Assembly: GCF_900116865.1 (NCBI RefSeq) | Contig: NZ_FPCD01000015.1 | Span: 1-64,000 of the forward strand | DNA from: Butyrivibrio sp. M55 | GTDB taxonomy: Bacteria; Bacillota; Clostridia; Lachnospirales; Lachnospiraceae | Direction of reading: 5' to 3' | Length of the DNA: 64,000 nt | Shown: one piece after another, positions 9,469 to 17,822 of the stretch | Layout of the letters: each line of letters begins with the position of its first letter | Numbering within the stretch: the stretch's first letter is position 1 | Translations under genes and position numbers: made by a program | Notes under the pieces: model-generated | What the model saw: only the letters and a program-made list of their open reading frames with translations | The model's database searches: none | Told to the model about the DNA's origin: nothing

Positions 9469-9523
9469 AACTTTTAATTAAAAATAAGGCCTCATTCTTT
9501 CGAAATCAGCCTTATCATTTACT

Positions 9524-9709
9524 TTAAATATAATTTTGTACTGTGGAAGTCTTCATAGAACCTCCATCCTTGAAAAGAAATTCTGCGGGACGTCCGACAA
9601 TAATGATTGCCTCCTCGAATTCCTTAAATTCGTTGATAGCACCACCTACTACCTTTTTTTCTGTAAGGTCAACGTAATACCTATTGTTTGCTGTTTTAAA
9701 TCCAATCAT
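9524..9709 (-). CDS. Small protein behind leader copy b
   Basis: 61 residues starting MIGFKTANNRYYVDLTEKK. ATG 9709 is preferred over an upstream in-frame ATG at 9724, because the GGAGG ribosome site overlaps the codons after that upstream ATG. No signal peptide or membrane segment; probably a compact beta-rich protein. Family not recognised. It stands alone between the helicase and initiator genes and is preceded by an unusually long 5' leader (about 240 bases), which suggests tight control. Confidence 0.6.
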   Translation of the reverse strand: MIGFKTANNRYYVDLTEKKVVGGAINEFKEFEEAIIIVGRPAEFLFKDGGSMKTSTVQNYI

Positions 9710-9714
9710 CTTCT

Positions 9715-9970
9715 TTTCCTCCAATAAAAAAGAAACAGACCAAAATATAGTGGCGATACAAAACTCAACAGAGTATTATTCGTGACGAATCGTTGCATCC
9801 TATGGTTTGTTCCTTGGGTTAATCTGATATCTATTTAATCGCCTGGTAAGGCGTAATTTTTATTTTATATAACAAAAAAAGAGCCACAACAAAATGTCAT
9901 GACTCTTTTGATTTTACGGATGAATGTTTTACTTTATCCTAATTATACTATTAGTATTCTGAAATTTCAA
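9715..9970 (-). promoter_or_regulatory. Promoter and attenuator leader, copy b, with second structured module
   Basis: Minus strand: TTGAAA (9965-9970), 17-bp spacer ending AATACTAATAG, TATAAT (9942-9947). The leader has AAAGAGTCATGACATTTTG then TGTGGCTCTTTTTTT, a terminator at about 9885-9912. Next come ACGCCTTACCAGGCG and ATTAAATAGAT, then a second module (about 9735-9830) beginning AAGGAACA and ending TGTTTCTTTTT, which is shared with leader c. The second module has conserved TGTTGAGTTTTG and CGCCACTATATTTTGG blocks and ends in a U-tract, so it may be a second attenuator. Confidence 0.7.
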
Positions 9971-9973
9971 ATA

Positions 9974-11194
9974 CTAATTATCAAGAAGTTTTCTTTCAAG
10001 TTCTTTAAAATTGTAGTGGTTCTGCTCAAAACTATTAAAACTATTAAAGCTATTAACCTTAGTTACCGGTTCTGAGTAATCATCTCTAATGGCCTTGATA
10101 AGATAAGCTACAATATCTTCAATCTTATTCTTCTTTTTCTTCATAAGATCATACTGTTTCTTGATCTTTTCGATATCATAATCAGCTTCTTCTGCTATAG
10201 CCTTAAGGTCCTTTATTTTTATCTTCTCATCAATATACTCATTTATCTCGTCGATGATGTTCTCTTTCATTTCCTCTGTTATCTCAGGAGTGATATCTAT
10301 GATGTCTTTCTTTTCTTTTCCCTTATGCCTGATAAAGAAGCGGATTCCAACTACTTTTCCACCTCTTCCAGCCTTTATCTCTTCATACTCAAAGGAAAGG
10401 CTTGTCTTTTCAGCAAGCTCATCTTTCGCCCTGTTAAGAGCATATGTTTTAAGATTAGATACTTTGGAATATTTACGACCATCTTTTTGTCCTTTTGCAA
10501 GTTCTTCAACCAGATTATAATCCGGATTTTCGCTCTGAATTGCCTTCAAAATTTCCTTATCAATTGATGGATCTATAATACCAAGTCTTAGTTTAAGATC
10601 TGTAAGATTTATCTCAAGAACGTATGCTTTTTCATTGTTAAGATTTCTTCCGTTCTTATGTGCCACATAGCTTTGCTTATCATACTCAGCCTTAAGTATT
10701 TCATAAAGCCTGAATGAGTATATGCTCTTAAGTCCCATTGTCTCTGAAAGAGCATATGTCGTATAGTTCGATTTAAGGCGGTAGATGTCATCATTTACTT
10801 TTGTATTGTATCTGATGTTTAAAATGCCGTTTTCGAAGGTGCAGTCAGTAATAACGTTAATAGCTTCAACCCTCTCTGTGGCATCATCTGCATATACAAG
10901 TCTGTAATCAAGAAGTGATGGTTTACCTTTAACAGACTGGACTACTTCTTTTATCTGGTCATAAAAAGAACCGTTCTTAGCTCCAAATATCATACGAAGA
11001 TCTGTTCCGTAAAGAGTAGAACTTATAATTCCGGTTTTTTCATCTTTCTCTGCCTGCTGTATACCTACCGCAAAGAGTTTCTGTGAAAGTAGAGAACCTT
11101 TGCCCTTTGCGTTTACAAGCGCATTGGACTTTGAATAAAACTTTCCTTCAAGTATCGAAAAGTCCGGTTGGTTTCCCCTGGTTTTTTTTGCCAT
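9974..11194 (-). CDS. Plasmid replication initiator, Rep_3 superfamily
   Basis: 406 residues from ATG 11194 (AAGGAGG 6 bases upstream). The N-terminal 230 residues have the Rep_3 layout: KSNALVNAKGKGSLLSQKLFA, then LYGTDLRMIFG, and ALSETMGLKSIYSFRLYEILK, corresponding to two winged-helix domains that bind iterons and melt the origin. The C-terminus is Lys/Glu-rich and likely helical. A strong promoter (11220-11248) and more than a dozen iterons (11268-11962) lie directly upstream, the usual autoregulated layout. This identifies the window as a plasmid-type replicon. Confidence 0.9.
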   Translation of the reverse strand: MAKKTRGNQPDFSILEGKFYSKSNALVNAKGKGSLLSQKLFAVGIQQAEKDEKTGIISSTLYGTDLRMIFGAKNGSFYDQIKEVVQSVKGKPSLLDYRLVYADDATERVEAINVITDCTFENGILNIRYNTKVNDDIYRLKSNYTTYALSETMGLKSIYSFRLYEILKAEYDKQSYVAHKNGRNLNNEKAYVLEINLTDLKLRLGIIDPSIDKEILKAIQSENPDYNLVEELAKGQKDGRKYSKVSNLKTYALNRAKDELAEKTSLSFEYEEIKAGRGGKVVGIRFFIRHKGKEKKDIIDITPEITEEMKENIIDEINEYIDEKIKIKDLKAIAEEADYDIEKIKKQYDLMKKKKNKIEDIVAYLIKAIRDDYSEPVTKVNSFNSFNSFEQNHYNFKELERKLLDN

Positions 11195-11219
11195 CACATC
11201 CTCCTTATTCCATGCCTTA

Positions 11220-11248
11220 ATTATATTTTTCCAAAAGCTTTAAGTCAA
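11220..11248 (-). promoter_or_regulatory. Promoter of the replication initiator
   Basis: Minus strand TTGACT, 17-bp spacer, TATAAT; near-consensus. It lies 20 bp from the first iteron-like sequence, so iteron-bound initiator could repress its own gene. It lacks the TAC-C-TATGG spacer box. Confidence 0.8.
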
Positions 11249-11267
11249 TCCATTTCTTGCGAAACTT

Positions 11268-11962
11268 ATTCCAATTTTAAATATTGTTATTCCAATTTTC
11301 TAGCCAAAATGAATTACAAGGCATATATGAACATAATTCCAATTTTCTATACAAGTTTATTCCAATTTTCTAGCTAAAATATATATAATACGGGTTTAAA
11401 TTATACGTAAAATGCGCTTATAATCGGCTTTTATACTGATGTTTCCGGACATCATAATAACATTCCAATTTTCTAGCCAATAAACATTCCGATTTTCTAG
11501 CTAAAAGATTTATACATTCCATTTTTCTAGACTATTTTGAAAACATTTATGAAAAAATAGGACTACACTAAACAAAATATTGTGTTTTGATTTTATTTTG
11601 GACACATTTTTTTATTAAATACTAATTAACTTTCTTATATTCCATTTTTCTAGCCATAAATCTTTTCTTATTCCAATTTTCTAGCCAAGTTAAAGCGGAA
11701 GGATGTTTAAAATGCGCTAAAATAGTGGCTTTTGAGACAATCAAGACCACCATTTTTTTGTAATATTCCATTTCTCTAGCTAAAACGCCCATTTTTCTAG
11801 GCTAAATAGTCCTTTTTTCTTCCCTCTTCTTCCATTTATCAAGGCAATTTATTCCAATTTTCTAGCTAATAAACATTCCAGTTTTCTTCCTATCTTATTC
11901 CAATTTTCTGTAAGACTAAATCCAGTTCTCTAGGTAACTTATTCCAATTTTCTAGCTAAAAC
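11268..11962. repeat. Iteron array, probable replication origin
   Basis: About 15 direct copies of TTCCAATTTTCTAGCTAA or close variants, at about 11269, 11290, 11337, 11361, 11462, 11486, 11516, 11640, 11672, 11766, 11791, 11851, 11875, 11899, 11921 and 11942. All are in the same orientation, with irregular spacing of 20-120 bp and AT-rich DNA between them. The core is TTCCAATTTTCTAGC. This is the expected binding array for a Rep_3 initiator. Some copies are degraded (TTCCAGTTTTCTTCC, AATCCAGTTCTCTAGG). No gene is visible from 11195 to 12133. Confidence 0.85.
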
Positions 11963-12133
11963 ATGGCTTATAAGCCGCATATTTACTGTCTTTTTGGTTG
12001 TCTTAATAAAAAGAAAGAATTTTGTTGTTAACAAATAAAAGAAAACTACAACCGGCGCCGCTCCTTAGATATGGATTATCTATATTATGGTCTGTTCAAG
12101 TTTCTTCTGTCTTGAGATATCAAATATATTTTT

Positions 12134-12307
12134 TCAATTTTGTATTGTTCCATCTATTCTTAGTGTTGCCATTATCTCTTCATGTGTCATGAATTCATAA
12201 ATCTGACCGCTATAGTATTGCTGTAAAAAAGCCTCTTTTTCTCTTATGCTTACATTGTTAATGTCTGCTTCGTTGATTGCATCTTCAATAATCCTTCTGA
12301 ACATCAT
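12134..12307 (-). CDS. Small hypothetical protein, end of envelope operon
   Basis: 57 residues from ATG 12307 (MMFRRIIEDAINEADIN...). This start is chosen because GGAGAG lies 4 bases upstream and a longer reading would overlap the preceding gene by nearly 100 bp. The first 22 bases overlap the end of 12285-12524, suggesting translational coupling. Helical and charged, without signal or membrane segment; not recognised. Confidence 0.5.
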   Translation of the reverse strand: MMFRRIIEDAINEADINNVSIREKEAFLQQYYSGQIYEFMTHEEIMATLRIDGTIQN

Positions 12308-12524
12308 TAGACTCTCCGTTATTCTTTGTTTTTGATTTAATTTTTGAAAGGCATATGCTGTAGCTTTGGTCATAACCAAACTTTTTGCTTACGGTTCTTA
12401 TCGCCTTTTTTGCAGCATTCATCAGCATTGGCACTTCAACAAACACTGTAGGTATGCCATGGGAATTAAATTCTGCATCATATCCTGCATTAGATAATTC
12501 TTTTATAAATTCTTCTTTACTCAT
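12285..12524 (-). CDS. Small hypothetical protein
   Basis: 79 residues, ATG 12524 with AGGGG upstream. It reads MSKEEFIKELSNAGYDAEF then a segment with two short beta strands (HGIPTVFVEVPMLMNA) and a basic C-terminus, possibly nucleic-acid binding (inference). It lies 14 bp downstream of the CvpA-like gene and overlaps the next gene, so it belongs to the same operon. Family not recognised. Confidence 0.5.
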   Translation of the reverse strand: MSKEEFIKELSNAGYDAEFNSHGIPTVFVEVPMLMNAAKKAIRTVSKKFGYDQSYSICLSKIKSKTKNNGESNDVQKDY

Positions 12525-12538
12525 AAATTACTTGCCCC

Positions 12539-13168
12539 TTATAGGAATGGATTGATCATATAAATATATGAATACAGATTGCTTGTTAAAAGCTTTTCAT
12601 TAAGTTCTGCTACAGGCGGAACAAAAGCTGAAATATATGTAATAAGTATCATAAGAAACCACATCTTTATAATTGAGATAATAGATCCTGCGATAATCCC
12701 CAGTATTCTGTCCGGTACTGATATGATAAAGTTCTTTCCAAGTACTTCTATCAGAATTTTTACAGCTATCCCTGCAAGCGTATAGATAAGGATGAAAGCA
12801 ACTACATTTCTTGCCATGTCGTTCTTATCATGCTTTAGGTTGTCTTTAATTTCATCTGTAAGATCAATTTCTATGTCAAAGATAGTTTTTGCAGAGTCGT
12901 TTTCCTTGTGTTTGGGAAAAATCTGACTTTCTCTTGTGTAATTCTTTATTATTTCATTTGTGATATATTTTGCTGATTCATAAGCAGGTTGAGAGATCTT
13001 TTCTGTAAAATCTCCAAGGACAAGATTTCCTGTGCCTGCCACTGATAAAGCAAGTATAAAAGCTATTACAGGACTTGCTATTGAAAGGATACCTCTTCTT
13101 GCTCCTTCAATAGCAGCCTCTACAAAAAGTATTATGATGAATAGACATACAGTCGTTGATGTTTCCAT
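12539..13168 (-). CDS. CvpA-family membrane protein
   Basis: 209 residues with four hydrophobic segments (about 5-25, 30-48, 118-140 and 155-185), a short external loop at 60-110 and a helical C-terminus. The N-terminal EAAIEGARRGILSIASPVIAFI and later PDRILGIIAGSIISIIKMW match the CvpA (colicin V production) family: a small membrane protein with a G-x-x-R-G motif after the first helix and a second RILG-motif pair. CvpA proteins affect envelope integrity and secretion (family knowledge). It sits 4 bp after the lipoprotein gene in an operon of envelope proteins. Confidence 0.8.
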   Translation of the reverse strand: METSTTVCLFIIILFVEAAIEGARRGILSIASPVIAFILALSVAGTGNLVLGDFTEKISQPAYESAKYITNEIIKNYTRESQIFPKHKENDSAKTIFDIEIDLTDEIKDNLKHDKNDMARNVVAFILIYTLAGIAVKILIEVLGKNFIISVPDRILGIIAGSIISIIKMWFLMILITYISAFVPPVAELNEKLLTSNLYSYIYMINPFL

Positions 13169-13172
13169 AGAT

Positions 13173-14648
13173 CTACTCCGTTACCGTTATGATGGTATCT
13201 TCGTCGCAACATTGATCTCCGATTTCAGTCGTAACATTATCAATTTCTGTATCTGTATAGTGGTATACCTTTACTACATAACTTCCACCATTTATATAAG
13301 GCACATTACTGTAAAGCATTTTGTTTTTGGTGTTATGCTTAAGCTCCTGAGTAGTACCATCAGGGAGAACCAAAAGGGCATAAATCTCTGGTACTTTGTC
13401 TGTTGTATTAGCAGATGTCTTATACTTAACAATAAACTGAGTATTTTCTTGTGCTTCATCAAAGCTGAAATTATATGTTTCTTGCGTTATTTCTTGCTGA
13501 TTTGCACTTGAAACAATATTTGCCTTAGTAATAGCTATGTCTTTAGGTTGTATATAGATATTCCACTTACCTGCCATAGCCTCTAAAAGGCTGACGGTTA
13601 TAAGTGACTTTGAGTAATCTATGTCTAAGTCATATTCTGTGCCATCAGGACTTACAGCTCTACCGGTAATTGCTTCAATATCATTTATTGAGAGAGCGTC
13701 GTAATAGAGATTTATGGTCACGTTAGCCATCCTTACATCAAATTCCACGGAGTATTTCTGCGAATAGGCATCTTCTAAGGAATATTCATCTGAGTAATAT
13801 GGTTCGTTCATGCTTATATCAAGTTCATTGGTTCCTTTTTTGTCAGCAATGTATTTAAACATTCCTGCTCCTTCAATGTAGTAATAGCCGCTCTTGGCAT
13901 CCTCGGGAAGTGAAATAGAGAAATATCCGTTTGATGTATTTTCGGCTTCACATATCTCATAGTACTCATACTCCTGCAATGCAAACATATCCGCTTTTAG
14001 CTGTGATGATGTAAGCTTTGTTCCCGAGTAATATTTAAGTGTATAAATGCCATTATCTTCCAGGCAGTTAAATATTCCGGTGTCGTTGATCATACTTTCC
14101 GATACGGGTTGATTGTTTACGCTTACAAGTTGAAGTGATGATGAGTAAGTCTTTTTTTTCAGTGTTTTATATGCATTACTGCCTTCTGCAAGATTTTGTT
14201 CCGTGCTCAAATCAAGGGTTCCTGTAGTGTCATTTTTCTTTATCCCAAACATCCCAAGGGTATATCCGATTGTTTCATAACGGACAACCTCTACTTTCTT
14301 AAAAGTAGTGCTTTTTGTTGTAAGTGCGATTATCTCGCCTTTATAAAGCGTAGGTATTGTTTCGAAATCAAGGCCAAGGAATACTGCTTTTTTATTTCTC
14401 CCTGACTCTGTGCTTGTAGTATTGTATGTCTGGGCCTTATATACCTGAACAAATTTGGTGCCGTTCTTTATATAAAAGATATCATCTTTAAGTTCATCTT
14501 TTGTTAGTTGTACTTGAACATATTTATTCTTTTTTCTTTCAATGATATTTGTACATCCGGTTAAAAGAGGCATTATAAGAACAATGACAAGGAAAAGCAA
14601 AAAAATTTTATGTAGTTGAGATATATTTCTTTTCTTTTTTGGCAACAT
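13173..14648 (-). CDS. Large lipoprotein of unknown function
   Basis: 491 residues. The basic N-terminus and hydrophobic stretch (about 13-30) end in the lipobox LLTGC (C32), so it is predicted to be lipid-anchored outside the membrane. The rest is beta-rich with many Tyr, Thr and Ser; no known domain is recognised. The start ATG 14648 has AAAGGAAC upstream and lies within the end of the HNH-derived gene (41-bp overlap). Its neighbours (CvpA-like, single-pass protein) suggest an envelope complex. Confidence 0.7.
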   Translation of the reverse strand: MLPKKKRNISQLHKIFLLFLVIVLIMPLLTGCTNIIERKKNKYVQVQLTKDELKDDIFYIKNGTKFVQVYKAQTYNTTSTESGRNKKAVFLGLDFETIPTLYKGEIIALTTKSTTFKKVEVVRYETIGYTLGMFGIKKNDTTGTLDLSTEQNLAEGSNAYKTLKKKTYSSSLQLVSVNNQPVSESMINDTGIFNCLEDNGIYTLKYYSGTKLTSSQLKADMFALQEYEYYEICEAENTSNGYFSISLPEDAKSGYYYIEGAGMFKYIADKKGTNELDISMNEPYYSDEYSLEDAYSQKYSVEFDVRMANVTINLYYDALSINDIEAITGRAVSPDGTEYDLDIDYSKSLITVSLLEAMAGKWNIYIQPKDIAITKANIVSSANQQEITQETYNFSFDEAQENTQFIVKYKTSANTTDKVPEIYALLVLPDGTTQELKHNTKNKMLYSNVPYINGGSYVVKVYHYTDTEIDNVTTEIGDQCCDEDTIITVTE

Positions 14649-15141
14649 ATGTTCCTTTCAAAATTCTTTGGATTGTATTTGGGCTGCAACTGTATTTCAG
14701 AGCAAGTTCTCTTATTGACATGCCATGTTTATCCCATTGTGATATAGCTTTATGTTCAAAGTTGTATTGACTTCTAATCTCTTTACAGGTGGCTTCGTCA
14801 AATAAGCTCCCACCTTCGGCTTTGCTGTCATATAGATATTTATTGCTTTTTTCTACCTTGATGAGATCGTCAATATCGTATTCAGATTGTAAAGAGCCAT
14901 TCTTATTTACAATAGAAAACATTCTTGTAAGGCCATCTCCTGTAAAAAGGGTATACATGAGCCTTTCTACACATACTTTTTTATTGATATTACCGCCGTC
15001 GGGAGTTTTTGAAATCAGATTGACGTAGTGGCTTCCCTTAATCATTTTTTGTACAAGCTCGCGGTTATTCTTTGTATTGACAATCTTACCGTTTCTGAAA
15101 ACTCTATAGTTGCCATGGTCGATATAATCCGGATACTGCAT
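14608..15141 (-). CDS. HNH-derived DNA-binding protein with C-terminal HTH
   Basis: 177 residues. The N-terminus (YRVFRNGKIVNTKNNRELV... HYVNLI... VERLMYTLF) resembles the NUMOD4/HNH homing-endonuclease N-terminal fold, but the His-Asn-His catalytic residues normally found after 'VHRLVAxxF' are replaced (TGDGLTRMFSIVNKNGSL). The C-terminus has a helix-turn-helix of the NUMOD/resolvase kind: MSIRELALKYSCSPNTIQRI. It is thus probably a DNA-binding protein that lost nuclease activity, perhaps a regulator of this operon (inference). Confidence 0.55.
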   Translation of the reverse strand: MQYPDYIDHGNYRVFRNGKIVNTKNNRELVQKMIKGSHYVNLISKTPDGGNINKKVCVERLMYTLFTGDGLTRMFSIVNKNGSLQSEYDIDDLIKVEKSNKYLYDSKAEGGSLFDEATCKEIRSQYNFEHKAISQWDKHGMSIRELALKYSCSPNTIQRILKGTYVAKKEKKYISTT

Positions 15142-15357
15142 TTATTTTCTTCCTTTCGAATTGTGATCATTTCTTCTTCGTGCAAATAGCTCTTCCTTTA
15201 AGGTGTAGAGCTCCTGCTTTGTTCGGGCGCAGATGTACATTTCTATTACATAATCTGCGAAGATGATAAGTAAGATAATTCCAAGAATGAGCGCTATAAC
15301 TCTTGGATTTGTTGAAGTGTTTTCAATTACAAGCTTTTCGCCTTGCTCAAGTAACAT
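15142..15357 (-). CDS. Single-pass membrane protein
   Basis: 71 residues with one transmembrane helix (about 19-38, VIALILGIILLIIFADYVI) and a basic cytoplasmic tail ending RRRNDHNSKGRK. Its stop codon abuts the start of the HNH-derived gene, and its start lies 12 bp after the gene at 15370. Function unknown; by context part of the same envelope operon. Confidence 0.6.
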   Translation of the reverse strand: MLLEQGEKLVIENTSTNPRVIALILGIILLIIFADYVIEMYICARTKQELYTLKEELFARRRNDHNSKGRK

Positions 15358-15369
15358 CTTTGTTTCTCC

Positions 15370-16071
15370 TTAAATTTCTATTAGCTGCCCCATGAACACT
15401 CTGTATTCAAGTTCAAGATTGAGAGTTTTTTTGATCTCATTAAGTTTTGACGGATTATCTCCGACAAACTCTCTGATATATTCATCAGTGATTACGTTAA
15501 GGTTTTCTGTTAATTGACAGCTTCTGATCTCTAAAATGAGCTTTAAGATATCATCATAGCTCATTGCCCTTATATATTCCTTGGATTCCTTGTCTGTAGG
15601 GTAAAATGCTGCTTCAAGGTATTCTTTTAAGACTGAACTGATAAGGGCTTGATTTAAGTTTTTTTGGGTTGCTTGATTAAGCATCCCTTCAAGAATCTGA
15701 AATGCACTAGAAAGCTTATTTTTGTTGCACATATTTTTTCTTATTTCTACATAGGCGTTAAATAGGATTCCCGATGAGATTTCTTTTAAAGCATTGCGGA
15801 CTTCTTGTTTTAAGATAGCTGTTTCTTTATTGATAAAAACAATGTCGTTATCTCTAAGAACAGTCATTATAGGTTCTTTTCCGGGGGAGATTCTGATATC
15901 GTAATCAGACGGGTTATTGACTAAATCGTCAAGGATGTCGGAATAAATATTAACAATGATGTACTCTTTTGGGGAATATTCTCCAATTACAAGAAGCGAG
16001 ACTTCTCTGCCGTTTTCGTATTTGACTTCTTCCGCTGTTGCCCAGTCTTTTATTACTTTGTATAATTTCAC
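15370..16071 (-). CDS. Hypothetical cytoplasmic protein, first gene of envelope operon
   Basis: 233 residues starting at GTG 16071, chosen because GGAGGTG lies 7 bases upstream; a longer frame would begin before the ribosome site. No signal peptide or membrane helix; mixed alpha/beta N-terminus (WATAEEVKYENGREVSLLVIG) and helical C-terminus. Family not recognised. It is the first gene of the seven-gene set running to 12134, behind the promoter at 16154-16182. Confidence 0.6.
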   Translation of the reverse strand: MKLYKVIKDWATAEEVKYENGREVSLLVIGEYSPKEYIIVNIYSDILDDLVNNPSDYDIRISPGKEPIMTVLRDNDIVFINKETAILKQEVRNALKEISSGILFNAYVEIRKNMCNKNKLSSAFQILEGMLNQATQKNLNQALISSVLKEYLEAAFYPTDKESKEYIRAMSYDDILKLILEIRSCQLTENLNVITDEYIREFVGDNPSKLNEIKKTLNLELEYRVFMGQLIEI

Positions 16072-16153
16072 GCAATAACACCTCCAACATCTTAAATACA
16101 CCAATTGTGTCTACCAACATATTACACCTCTAGACATATTTAAGCAATAATAA

Positions 16154-16182
16154 AATATACCATAAGTGTAATGAGTGTAATT
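16154..16182 (-). promoter_or_regulatory. Promoter of the envelope operon with the spacer box
   Basis: Minus strand -10 TATATT preceded by ATTACACTTATGG, the same box as in the leader promoters. The -35 (AATTAC) is weak, so the box may matter more here. It faces away from the Rex-like gene, forming a divergent control region of about 260 bp. Confidence 0.55.
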
Positions 16183-16194
16183 TTTGGTTTCACT

Positions 16195-16250
16195 AAGATT
16201 TTGATTTTTCACACACATTTGTGTTTTGTGTGCTACAATATAGGCATTAA
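16195..16250 (+). promoter_or_regulatory. Control region of the Rex-like gene
   Basis: The + strand has TTTTTCACACACATTTGTG then TTTTGTGTGC and an extended -10 TGC-TACAAT. ACACA/TGTGT half-sites around CATT form an inverted repeat resembling in style, not exact sequence, the Rex operator TTGTGA-N6-TCACAA. Autoregulation by the downstream gene is possible. Confidence 0.35.
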
Positions 16251-16329
16251 AACAAAAATGTGTATAATAACTCAAAGATACAGAAATACTCAGCTTGTCT
16301 GTGTTTTGAGTATTTTAAAGGATGATGAT

Positions 16330-16887
16330 ATGAAGAAATATAACAACACAAAAGAAAGAGTTCCATTTTATTACAGGTATTTTGGAAGGCTTATAGATGA
16401 ACACGTAGAAAAAGTGCATGCTAAAGATGTGGCTACTGAGCTTGGGTTTAAGTCGGCAAATAGTATTGTGAGAGATTTTAGTTTATTTATTGAAAATGCC
16501 GGGAATATCAAATATGGATACAACAACACTTTTATGTACAATAAATTCAAAGCGCTGATGAATATTGGCAGCGGTGTTAATATAGCAGTTGTGGGAGAAA
16601 GTAACGCTCTTTTTAATAATGAGGAATGTACACGGCGAGGATTTAATATTGTTGGTACACTTGATAAGATAGATAAGGAACTGATAACTGAGCATGAGAT
16701 ACGTGGAATTATTCTGACAGATAAAAATGCGCTTGCCGATCTTGGAAAGATCCCAGATACAGTAAAAGTGGTTATTAATTTTACAGGAAAAGAGATAGAT
16801 GATTCAGACATGAGTTTTTATGTAGTAAATGTCGATATCTTAGAGCTTTTATCAAATGCATGGTATCTAAAAAATAAAGAAGAATAA
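16330..16887 (+). CDS. Rex-like transcriptional regulator with altered nucleotide site
   Basis: 185 residues from ATG 16330. The N-terminal winged helix matches Rex: RVPFYYRYFGRLIDEHVEKV and VRDFSLFIE, which in Rex bind operators in response to NADH/NAD+. The C-terminal Rossmann-like half follows (NIAVVGESNALF, then RRGFNIVGTLDKI), but the GxGxxG dinucleotide loop is changed to GESNAL, and the protein is about 25 residues shorter than Rex (about 210). It may thus bind no NADH, or another ligand. It is the only + strand gene in the first 41 kb. Confidence 0.7.
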   Translation: MKKYNNTKERVPFYYRYFGRLIDEHVEKVHAKDVATELGFKSANSIVRDFSLFIENAGNIKYGYNNTFMYNKFKALMNIGSGVNIAVVGESNALFNNEECTRRGFNIVGTLDKIDKELITEHEIRGIILTDKNALADLGKIPDTVKVVINFTGKEIDDSDMSFYVVNVDILELLSNAWYLKNKEE

Positions 16888-16942
16888 TTCACATAGTGAA
16901 AGAAGGGGGATTCTATTCAGGCGGATAGACTTACATAAAAAA

Positions 16943-16980
16943 TATGGGATACCGTCTTTTTTCATAAGGCGGTATCCGTA
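16943..16980 (-). terminator. Terminator-like hairpin after the gene at 17010
   Basis: GGATACCG (16947-16954) pairs with CGGTATCC (16970-16977). On the minus strand the stem is followed by CATATTTTTTATG, so it can stop transcription of 17330-17010. One arm lies inside the 42-bp direct repeat. Confidence 0.5.
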
Positions 16981-17002
16981 AAGAAAACATATTGTAGAAA
17001 AT
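16961..17002. repeat. 42-bp direct repeat, copy 1
   Basis: Matches 18066-18107 at 40 of 42 positions (TTCATAAGGCGGTATCCGTA... versus TTCATAAGGCGGTGTCCGTA...). The pair encloses about 1.1 kb with two small genes and the helicase fragment. Confidence 0.85.
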
Positions 17003-17009
17003 CTTCCAA

Positions 17010-17330
17010 TTATATAGATAACCGGATGATATCGCTCCAATGTTGTAACCCTTTTGGGGCATAGGAATAAATTGAATCATCATAATATATTCCTTCATTT
17101 ACCACTATATCGTTTTGTTTTGTTTGGTAATGGATTGCTAATCCAGTCCAATCATCGGCATCGATTATACACCAGTTTAAACAAAGAATGTTTTTATCGG
17201 ATATAAAGGTTGAGAGTGAAGGTTGTTTAATTATAGAATCTTCAAAGGTCTTAAATTCCTGAGCTGTTTTAAGTGAGGTATACAATTCAACGTATCTTTC
17301 TATAGGTAATTCATATAATAATTTTTCCAT
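17010..17330 (-). CDS. Hypothetical protein
   Basis: 106 residues, ATG 17330 with GGAGGATTC upstream. It reads MEKLLYELPIERYVELYTSL, then Trp-rich segments (LNWCIIDADDWTGLAIHYQ, QHWSDIIRLSI). Predicted cytoplasmic, alpha/beta. The pattern is like small SMI1/immunity-type proteins, but no family is claimed. It lies between the 42-bp direct repeats. Confidence 0.5.
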   Translation of the reverse strand: MEKLLYELPIERYVELYTSLKTAQEFKTFEDSIIKQPSLSTFISDKNILCLNWCIIDADDWTGLAIHYQTKQNDIVVNEGIYYDDSIYSYAPKGLQHWSDIIRLSI

Positions 17331-17403
17331 AAGAATCCTCCCTGCTTCAAAGTAACTGCAACATGTAAATCTAGCATATTTTTAAGCATCCTACTACATA
17401 CAA

Positions 17404-17820
17404 TCAGGGTAAATAATATGTACTTTCCTCATCATTATTAAATTTTATTGTTAGGTATTTAGTTTCTTGGTCATAGTGGTAATCGGATATATCACCGCAC
17501 ACGTAATCTGTGTGTACTTTGCAAAGGTTTATTATATTTTTCCTACTTATTTCAACTATACCGTCATGGAGTGTCTCTACTTGAACAATATCACTATCTT
17601 TTTCTACTGATGAGTTATCGCAAGAAACAGGGGTATGTGACACGGTCACTTTTGAGGAAGATTTAGCTAGCAATATTACCCCAGTTGAATAAATGACAAA
17701 TATAGCAAGTATAAAGGCTATTCGCATGATACGTTTACTTCGGGTACTTGGAAGTGCGGTTATAGTTCCATCGGAGAACAATTTTCCTTCGCATTTTGGA
17801 CATTTATGAAGCTTTCTCAT
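17404..17820 (-). CDS. Zinc-ribbon membrane protein
   Basis: 138 residues from ATG 17820, with GGAGGTG 6 bases upstream; the ribosome site sits inside the stop region of the helicase fragment. It begins MRKLHKCPKCEGKLF, the first half of a zinc ribbon (CPKC). A transmembrane helix follows at about 33-52 (RIAFILAIFVIYSTGVILLA), then an extracellular domain with two Cys. Function unknown. Confidence 0.55.
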   Translation of the reverse strand: MRKLHKCPKCEGKLFSDGTITALPSTRSKRIMRIAFILAIFVIYSTGVILLAKSSSKVTVSHTPVSCDNSSVEKDSDIVQVETLHDGIVEISRKNIINLCKVHTDYVCGDISDYHYDQETKYLTIKFNNDEESTYYLP

Positions 17821-17822
17821 TC

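Noticed and set aside
11268-11962. Repeats that might be taken for a CRISPR array
   Set aside because: Repeat length is about 18 bp, spacing is irregular (20-120 bp), copies are degenerate, and a Rep_3 initiator gene is adjacent. These are iterons.
16195-16250. Canonical Rex operator
   Set aside because: The TTGTGA-N6-TCACAA pattern is not matched exactly; only a loose ACACA/TGTGT inverted repeat is present.
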